Below, piece after piece: positions 57,961 through 64,000 of a stretch of DNA of 64,000 bases. Location: assembly GCA_030765055.1 (NCBI GenBank), contig CM060950.1, positions 19,928,229-19,992,228 of the forward strand. Reading direction: 5' to 3'. The position numbers and the translations under genes are program-made. Numbering within the stretch: the first letter of the stretch is position 1; every line of letters begins with the position of its first letter. The notes beneath the pieces are model-generated. The model was not told the origin of the DNA, did no database searches, and saw nothing but the letters and a program-made list of their open reading frames with translations. This DNA comes from Mantis religiosa (taxonomy: Eukaryota; Arthropoda; Insecta; Mantodea; Mantidae).

Positions 57961-59339
57961 ACTAGATCGACTCAAAATTATATTATATTAATAGTACAGG
58001 TGACAAATGAAATCCTGCAATACACTGTCCCAAGCATCGTGCACCTGTTATCTCAGTTTGGCAATGGTTGTGGTCGGCTGTGGAGAACCAGTCAGTTTCT
58101 TTTGCATAAGGTCCCATACATATTCAGTGGGAGAGAGGTCAGCACACCGTGCTAGCCAGGAGAGTTGTCATACACCATGAAGAGCATTTTGGATTGTAGC
58201 AGCTATGCGTTATCTTTTTGAAACAGCACATCACCTTCCTGCTGAAGAAATGGTAGTAAGACAGGATTAATTACCTGCTGGATGTAGCTTGCACTGCTTT
58301 CATATCCCTGCACGAACACTGAAGGCAAGCAAAAGTTGTAAGTGATTTCATGAGTTCGGGTTTTGTATTGTGGGTGAATGCACTCTGGACAAGTTCGCTC
58401 ATCAGCTCTATGTCATACACATACATGACTATCACAGAATCTACTCTTATCACTGAAGACAACAGAGTGCCATTTTGTTATCCAATTAACTCTTTCTCGA
58501 CACCAGAGGAGTCATGCATGGGTGTTGTGGTGTAATAACTATCTTAGTGAGAGGCACATGTGATTTAAGTCCTACTGCAAGAAGACTGTTTCGAATAGTC
58601 TGTGCTGACACATCAGGCGCTATTTGTGCGCAGCTCACTTCCCTGGATGCGGTTTGGGCACCCAATGATGCCCTTACAGTGTGTCGATCCAGAAGTGCAT
58701 CTGCACAATGTGGCCGCATAGAACCTAGTCTACAGATGTTCTGCAAATGTTGCTGAAAACACTTGCTACACCACCAGTACATTGGGCCCAGACTCTTTTG
58801 ACACTGCTATTCAAGTGTGTTGGTACCATGATGCCTGCCTGCAAAGTGCACACAGAGGTCAGAGAGACAGCCTGAGCAGTTACCATGCCACTTCAATTGC
58901 CAATACTATAATCCCTCAATATCTATATACTATACCAGTGAATATAATCCTGAAGGGTGTTACAATTTTTTTTCCACTAGTGTAATTTAAACTCTTGTTC
59001 TTGGCCCTGTAAGGTGCACTGATTAGCATGCCAGTCTCTGGTCACCATGGTTGCAGGGTGATATCTACGGAGAGGGATGAATGTTGTCTGTTATTTAGAG
59101 TAAACACAACCCCCTTCTCCCCACAAATAAGCCTAGATAAATCATTGATAAATAATGGTAATAGCTTTGCAGTTGTTAAACTTAAAGTATATTTACTGGC
59201 ATTTTTAAGAATGTGGGATACATTAACTTTTTTTTCTATTAGAAATTCATTTTTTTTTTCTGTTTAGAAGGAAATGGAGATCTTTATAAATGTAGATGTT
59301 TAAATATCAATTAATTTTGTATTAAATCTTCTGTTGTAG

Positions 59340-59536
59340 GAAAACTACAGTAAATTTGTGAAACCTGCAGACTATATCCAGTATTTGAGTGTACCTGATT
59401 TGAGTGTGAACAAGATATATGCCTGCATAGAATCTCTTCGTATAGCACTGACAAATAATCCTCTTAGTTGGGTGCAGGAATTTGGAACTAAGGGACTTAA
59501 ACAAGTTCTTTCAATTTTAAATGAATGTTACAGGAA
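59340..59536 (+). CDS. dia: Diaphanous-type formin, exon (DID armadillo region)
   Basis: A 197-bp exon starting in phase 0 after ttctgttgtag and ending two bases into a codon at gaa|gtaagt. It reads ENYSKFVKPADYIQYLSVPD, KIYACIESLRIALTNNPLSW, VQEFGTKGLKQVLSILNECY. The CIESLR.AL..NP.SWV..FG..GL pattern is the signature opening of the diaphanous inhibitory domain, present in fly Dia (CVESLRVALTSNPISWIKEFG) and human DIAPH1. The DID holds the formin closed by binding the C-terminal DAD. It follows the preceding exon without a gap. The remaining exons (dimerisation, FH1, FH2, DAD) lie beyond the right edge. Confidence 0.97.
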
Positions 59537-59561
59537 GTAAGTATTTTATATAATATGACAC

Positions 59562-59606
<45 letters not shown>

Positions 59607-61019
59607 CTACGTTATACCACTCAGTAGAGATTGTTCCAAAATATCTTTGGCAGATAGAGCAACCTAAGTTCTCACTGCAGTAAGCAGAATAAAAAATGCA
59701 CTTCCTAGAATGGTTTAAGTACTTTAATTAGTCACATTAAATGTGAGGCTGTTCACAGTGAAATAAGCACATTAGAAGATAAAATAAATCAAAATAAGCA
59801 CTTGCAGTGCTCAACAAAACCTGGTTTTTCAGGGTACAATAAATGGATGTAGCTGTCTTTCAAAAAATGCTTATTTTGAATCCAGGAACTTTCAAACTAT
59901 ATGTTTGTAGTGAAATCTGAGAATCAAATTTTTGGGTGAAATGAAATGCTTTCTCTAAACATAAGCACATTTTAGAAAAATGTTTTGTAATGTTTTGTAG
60001 CTCAATATTCAGTGATAAAGTACAAGTGAAATGTGCAAGAAGATCAACAAAGGAAGGTAATTTTTAAGTCATTCAGTGTTCCTGTAGGCAATTTTTAGTC
60101 AATTTTATGGTCATAAAGTTATCATTTTAAGGTCAATCTTTAGAACAATCTTTAGATCAACAAAATTCGGGCCCTAATCTTTAATGTAAGGAAGATGATA
60201 AAATATGGTTACTACTGTGATGGATGTAAATTCTTTTATGCCTACATATATTACCATAAATTAATTTAACTTTAATCAGATTTTCAGCCAGTTTTCAACT
60301 GATGATGGGCGTGAATGTTCTCAAAATATATTGATTTTACAAAATAAGTAAGGTAGTGTAAACATAACTGATGTCCAGTTAATAGTATAATTTAACTTCA
60401 ATGTACACAACACTTTCAGTTATTATTAAATATTTATAAATGTTGGCAAATTGGCTGAAGGCGGATAAAAGCAAATCATCTCTCAGTACTCTTGGAATAA
60501 CACAAATTATAATTACTAAATGCAAAAGAATGCAAGTAAAGCAAATTAAAGCTTATTTACAGTATACTTTGCTGTTTTAGTTATGTGTAAATTATAAATA
60601 CCCATGAATGTAGTTGCTTCTCATTTTGGAATAGTTATTTGGAAACTAGTTTTGTGTGCGTGCGTGTGAAAACAACTGAAAATTAACAATTTTTGCCATT
60701 TGGATGATTCATTGTGTTACTACATATTCCAGTGTTAAAAATGTGTTTTTGGATATATGAATACAGTGGAAAGATCAGAGATGACTTTAAATATACATTT
60801 TTCTAAAACATGACAAATTTCAAAGGGAGTCGCTCTCCTTTGCTGGTATGTTGTAACCATTAGCCAATAAGAGGCTAAACATAAACAGATCAAGACGGAA
60901 TGTAGCCAGTCTTCTAGTTCCTTTGTTTCCTGCAGATAGCAGGAAGCCCACACATCAAATTAATGCCACCCCTGATAGACAAGTCATATCGTGGAAAAAA
61001 CTATTAATACTTAAATCCC
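59537..61019 (+). other. dia: Start of the next diaphanous intron
   Basis: A T-run of about 38 bases (59564-59601), then AT-rich sequence. I see no exon here; no candidate continues the DID sequence (a KKxx...KHEIIRCLKAFMN-like exon would be expected). Confidence 0.55.
59564..59601. repeat. Poly(T) tract
   Basis: About 38 T, probably the reverse-complement tail of an unrecognised minus-strand retroposon or a slippage tract. Confidence 0.9.
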
Positions 61020-61345
61020 TCAAATTTTAAATTATTAAAACAATTAAATGTTCCGATAGATTTAATGGTTTGGGAAAAGATATTTATTTTAAAAAATAAA
61101 CATTGCATAATGAATTTTGAAATATCAGCAGTTGATTCTGTTCTTAAGTTTGTTTCGCTTTCAGATTTTGGTAATACTGAAAAAACATAATAACATAGTA
61201 ACTTCCTTAACGATGAATGTGTTTTTGACTGACGATGCGAACAAGGGTTCGTGAAATCAATTTCAACTTCAACTAATAAGAAAAAACTGACATCATTTTT
61301 CTTAAGATAAGTGAAGTTTTTTGTTACAAATAGTTATATTTGTGT
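61020..61345 (+). mobile_element. Penelope-like 3' end, solo
   Basis: Encodes LLKQLNVPIDLMVWEKIFILKN, then NFEISAVDSVLKFVS and a stop, as in Penelope-like element 3, followed by the 3' UTR with a hammerhead and the terminal ttgttacaaatagttatatttg. No inverted partner is seen on its left, unlike the other copies. Confidence 0.8.
61222..61270 (+). ncRNA. Hammerhead ribozyme, complete consensus
   Basis: Stem I TTGA before the core and TCAA after the cleavage site; CTGACGA (61229-61235), an unpaired T, stem II GCGAAC/GTTCGT (61237-61242 with 61247-61252, loop AAGG), GAAA (61253-61256), mini stem III A-U, U-A around CA, then U before the predicted cleavage. All invariant bases are present. Confidence 0.78.
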
Positions 61346-61460
61346 ACTACACATTTCATTTCATACAGCATTTCTATCAGTGTGGTCTATTATATTAGCC
61401 AGATGAGTTGCATCGTTATGATTCATTCTCTGGAACTGATCTCTTTTAGTCTTAAAATAA

Positions 61461-61486
61461 ATGAATGAATGAATGAATGAATGAAC
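61461..61486. repeat. (AATG)n microsatellite
   Basis: About six AATG units. Confidence 0.85.
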
Positions 61487-61702
61487 CAACCTTCATTACA
61501 CTTTTCTGTCCTTAAATTATTTATGGGTATCTTTCTTCACATCCTGTATGTTTTCAATATATAAATGTGATTAAATGATACATGATCAACAGTAGATTAG
61601 ATGTGTCTTCAAGTGTTTTTGATTAGGGAAAAGTATTATGCATATTTGTATGTTTATATAGGCATGCATGTGTGCATGATGGAGGAAGAGCCTCTATAAT
61701 TA

Positions 61703-63099
61703 CGAGGGTGGGTCAAAAAGTAATGCCTCCTACTTTTTTCTCTTTTAATTGCCAAGAAAATTGAATCCAATTTACGTAGCTTGAAAACTACATTGACGAT
61801 TAATTTGTCACTATTCAATATAATCTCCGTCCTTTTCCACAGTTTTGGTCCACCTTTTAACTAGGGCATATATTCCAGTGTGGTAGAACACACGGTCTTG
61901 CTTCCTAAGCCATTGAGGCACAGACGTTTTCACAGCCTCCTCATCTTCAAAATGAATCCTACGATGAGCTGCCTTTAGTGGCCCGAACAGATGGAAGTCT
62001 GATGGTGCCAGGTCAGGGCTGTATGGGAGGTGAGGTAAGACATGCCATCCTAATTTCTCAATTTCTGCAGTGGTGTAACGGCTGGTGTGTGGTCTTGTAT
62101 TGTCATGCAAAAGAAGAACATCCACCATAGTTTTTGTTGGATGAACTCGGCTAAGACGTGCTTTCAGCCTTTTGAGAGTTCTGACATATTGGACAGAATT
62201 TATTGTGCATCCCTGCTCCAAAAAATCAATCATAAGCACACCCTCTGCATCCCAAAACACTGTTGCCATAACTTTCCATGCCGACTGCTGAGCTATGAAT
62301 TTTTTTTTTTCTTCGGTGACGTGTGATGATGCCATTCCATTGACTGCCTCTTTGGTTAAGGTTCAAAAAAATGAACCCAAGTTTCATCTCCAGTAACAAT
62401 TTTTTCCAGAAACTCCTCTCCCTCCAAATTGAAGCACTGCAACTGTTCGGAGGCTATTGTTTTCCTTGTTTCTTTGTTTTGGGTGGTTAATATTCTTGGT
62501 ACCCAACGTGAACAAACTTATGAGTAACCCAGTTGTTGAATAATCGTCATCACACTGCCTTTACTGAGGCAGGTAATGTGACACAATTCACCTGTTGTTA
62601 CCCTGCGCTTACCACGAATGATGTCATTGACTCGCTGAATGTTGCATGGAGTCACTGCAGTCACCGGCCGGCCGCTTCGCTTTTCATCTGCCAATGGTGT
62701 TTGCCCTTCAGCTTCATTACAGCGACAAACCCATCGTCTAACAGTGCTGACATCCACCGTTGCATCACCATACACATGTTTTAGCCTTTCGTGAATGTGA
62801 ATTGGCATTTCACCTTCCGCAGTCAAAAATTCAATCACGGAACGCTGTCTAATACGAATGTTGAGTGAGTGAGTGTGTGGTGTTTTAGGGCCCGTCGACA
62901 GCAAGGTCATTTGGGCCTTCGAATTTCGATGTCAGCCATTTTGCAAGAGGATGCAATGCTGCCACCTGTTAATTTAGGAAGTTACTACTGCAGGGGATTA
63001 GAGAAGAAGGTTTGAGATTGCGCCAAATTCAAAGTTTTCACATAATTTACTTATTTAAGGGGGAAAAAATAGGAGGCATTACTTTTTGACCCACCCTCG
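61703..63099 (-). pseudogene. Mariner with perfect 30-bp inverted repeats, transposase broken
   Basis: Perfect 30-bp terminal inverted repeats (61703-61732 and 63070-63099, starting CGAGGGTGGGTCAAAAAGTA) with TA on both sides (61701-61702, 63100-63101). The minus-strand transposase starts near 62910: the HTH with VIEFLTAEGEMPIHIHERL and STVRRWVCR, then SKGSVMTIIQQLGYS and a stop at about 62518. After it come SRWVPRILTTQ, TGDETWVHFFEP and a stop, a frameshift in an A-run near 62300, then LLLHDNTRPHTS (about 62095) and PYSPDLAPSDFHLFGPLK (about 62015). The third aspartate is in place, giving D,D34D spacing. At least two stops and one frameshift inactivate it, but the perfect ends mean it could be moved in trans. 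Confidence 0.93.
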
Positions 63100-63319
63100 T
63101 AGATCAAAATTCATTTAAAGATATAATGAAATTTGAATTTTATATTTGTTTCTTTCATGCATTTCACATGATGTACCATCATGCTTTTCTATGAAACTCC
63201 AGTGGTCATTGCCAGTAAGTATTACAGTAAACCATTTATTTAGATATTTTTGTAACTGATAAAGCATTCAACTAAATCATTAATTCAAAGTATAAACTCG
63301 AAAGAAGCGTAGGGACAGT

Positions 63320-63560
63320 GAAGCACAAATTAGCACAAAAGTGAATCGAGAAGATATTGACACATTGCTTCACTCACACTGTTTATTCACAGGACATGCT
63401 TCAAGAGCTTTTGCTCTTATCATTAGCTGGTGTCAGCTCGCACTAATCGAGTACCAGCTGATGATAAGAGCAAAAGCTCTTTAAACATGTCCTGTGAATA
63501 AACAGTGTGAGTGAAGCAATGTGTCAATATCTTCTCGATTCACTTTTGTGCAAATCATTA
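63320..63560. mobile_element. Near-perfect Penelope-like palindrome, ribozyme arms only
   Basis: Left arm about 63332-63425 and right arm about 63457-63556: aaaagtgaatcgagaagatattgacac and its complement, gtgaataaacagtg, aagagcaaaagctctt. They are separated by about 30 bp containing two short AGCTG-type repeats. The outer acagtgaagc is shared with other Penelope ends. No coding content. Confidence 0.87.
63455..63494 (+). ncRNA. Hammerhead ribozyme, one core change
   Basis: Stem I CAG/CTG, CTGATGA (63458-63464), an unpaired T, stem II AAGAGC/GCTCTT (63466-63471 with 63476-63481, loop AAAA), TAAA where GAAA is expected, mini stem III C-AT-G and GTC cleavage triplet. The left arm (minus, plus 63399-63426) keeps the G of GAAA but has CTAATGA and GAAG, so neither arm is fully intact, although together they reveal the consensus. 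Confidence 0.7.
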
Positions 63561-64000
63561 GTTATTGAGTTAGAAAATCTTACAGTTGCTCTCTAATTAC
63601 CTAACAAAATGAAGAAAAAAATGTTCAATTATTTTACAGTATATTTCCTATAAATAAAGAAAACAATGGTTACATAAAAAAAGTGGTATACTAAAATTAT
63701 TAGTGACAAAAATATGACATTATTCACCACAACATCATAAGTCAGGAATTTTGAAAAGCATGGTAATTTGAAGTCACAAAGTTAATGAATAAGTACATTA
63801 TTTCCCAGTGCTATGAGGTGGCAGCAGTAAAACTTGAGGCTTTAAGAATTCAAGTGTTGGCCATTCTACATATATCAATGTTTCCTTCAACAGTAAAATG
63901 ATTTTGTGCATAGTAATTAATTCAAACAATACTTGTTTGTAAATGAATGCAAAAGTGCTACATGCACATTCTGATTAAAAATGGAGAATAGAGAGTAAAG
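63561..64000. other. Non-coding end of window
   Basis: AT-rich, with no exon or repeat recognised. Probably still diaphanous intron. Confidence 0.4.

Larger units (their letters stand above)
56395..58982 (-). pseudogene. Tc1-like DNA transposon carrying nested Penelope insertions
   Basis: The ends pair: cactggcataaaataaattg on the left and cactagtggaaaaaaaattg (reverse complement) on the right, both flanked by TA (56393-56394, 58983-58984). Minus-strand coding between about 58780 and 58000 shows the HTH side (ADALLDRHTVRASLGA; VSAQTIRNSLLAVGL), then WITKWHSVVFSDKSRF with the catalytic DDE-region motif (about 58480-58430), and further on LSPTEYVWDLMQKKL (about 58120), the last catalytic block. 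Frames are broken. The element is lengthened by a Penelope palindrome and a Penelope coding remnant in its downstream (left) part. Confidence 0.75.
45560..59339 (+). other. dia: Diaphanous intron between the second and third recognised exons
   Basis: 13.8 kb from gtgtgt to gttgtag. It contains at least a dozen separate insertions, listed individually, several of them nested, and a possible antisense exon at 53463-53621. Stretches without recognised content: 46800-47280, 48140-48835, 53025-53460, 54710-55500, 55700-56390 and 58985-59335. The 54934-55230 frame has no recognisable family. Confidence 0.8.

Noticed and set aside
58995..59060. tRNA-like block (attagcatgcc ... ggttgcagggt)
   Set aside because: Only partial box A and box B resemblance and no fold; too weak to list as a SINE.

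Overview
The window looks like animal nuclear DNA from an arthropod, most likely an insect with a large, transposon-filled genome. The evidence is spliced exons of a diaphanous-type formin separated by introns of about 5.8 and 13.8 kb, several mariner, Tc1 and pogo transposons, Penelope-like retroelements (PLEs), Ty3/gypsy and non-LTR retroelements, tRNA-derived SINEs and long microsatellites. There is no operon structure and no bacterial signal. I cannot name the species.

Layout. 1-6960 is a satellite array of 22 monomers of about 311 bp, each carrying a tRNA-like Pol III promoter. Ten monomers form a higher-order repeat of about 3.11 kb, and the array ends at an inversion (6970-7425). 8695-11240 is a nearly complete PLE with an inverted copy of its own 3' end in front of it, followed by a different PLE scrap. 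15525-17010 holds a short helix-turn-helix ORF and a hAT remnant. 17092-21357 is a gypsy element with two LTRs that lacks its reverse transcriptase. 21968-22178 is an (ATT)n tract, and 22590-24660 is a second hAT remnant. 25145-28645 is a non-LTR retrotransposon, followed by a Jockey-like remnant (28900-30420) that is split by a GC-rich retroposed unit of unknown class. 31247-32946 is a mariner split by a SINE. After this come a deleted IS630-like element, a solo LTR and another PLE.

The only convincing host gene is diaphanous on the + strand: exons at 39489-39704, 45455-45559 and 59340-59536, encoding the N-terminal GTPase-binding/DID part. Its first exon and most of the protein lie outside the recognised sequence. 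Its introns are packed with PLE palindromes, SINEs, a second GC-rich unit, a pogo element containing an IS630-like element, a 5'-truncated non-LTR insertion, two mariners and a Tc1-like element. A possible unrelated exon of an unknown protein lies on the opposite strand at 53463-53621.

The most interesting signal is shared by the PLE copies. Nearly every copy is a head-to-head palindrome of PLE 3' ends, and the arms contain hammerhead-ribozyme cores (CTGANGA, stem II, GAAA). These have an extra unpaired U before stem II and, in most copies, a two-base-pair stem III. Several copies have lost all protein coding and consist of little more than the paired ribozyme arms.
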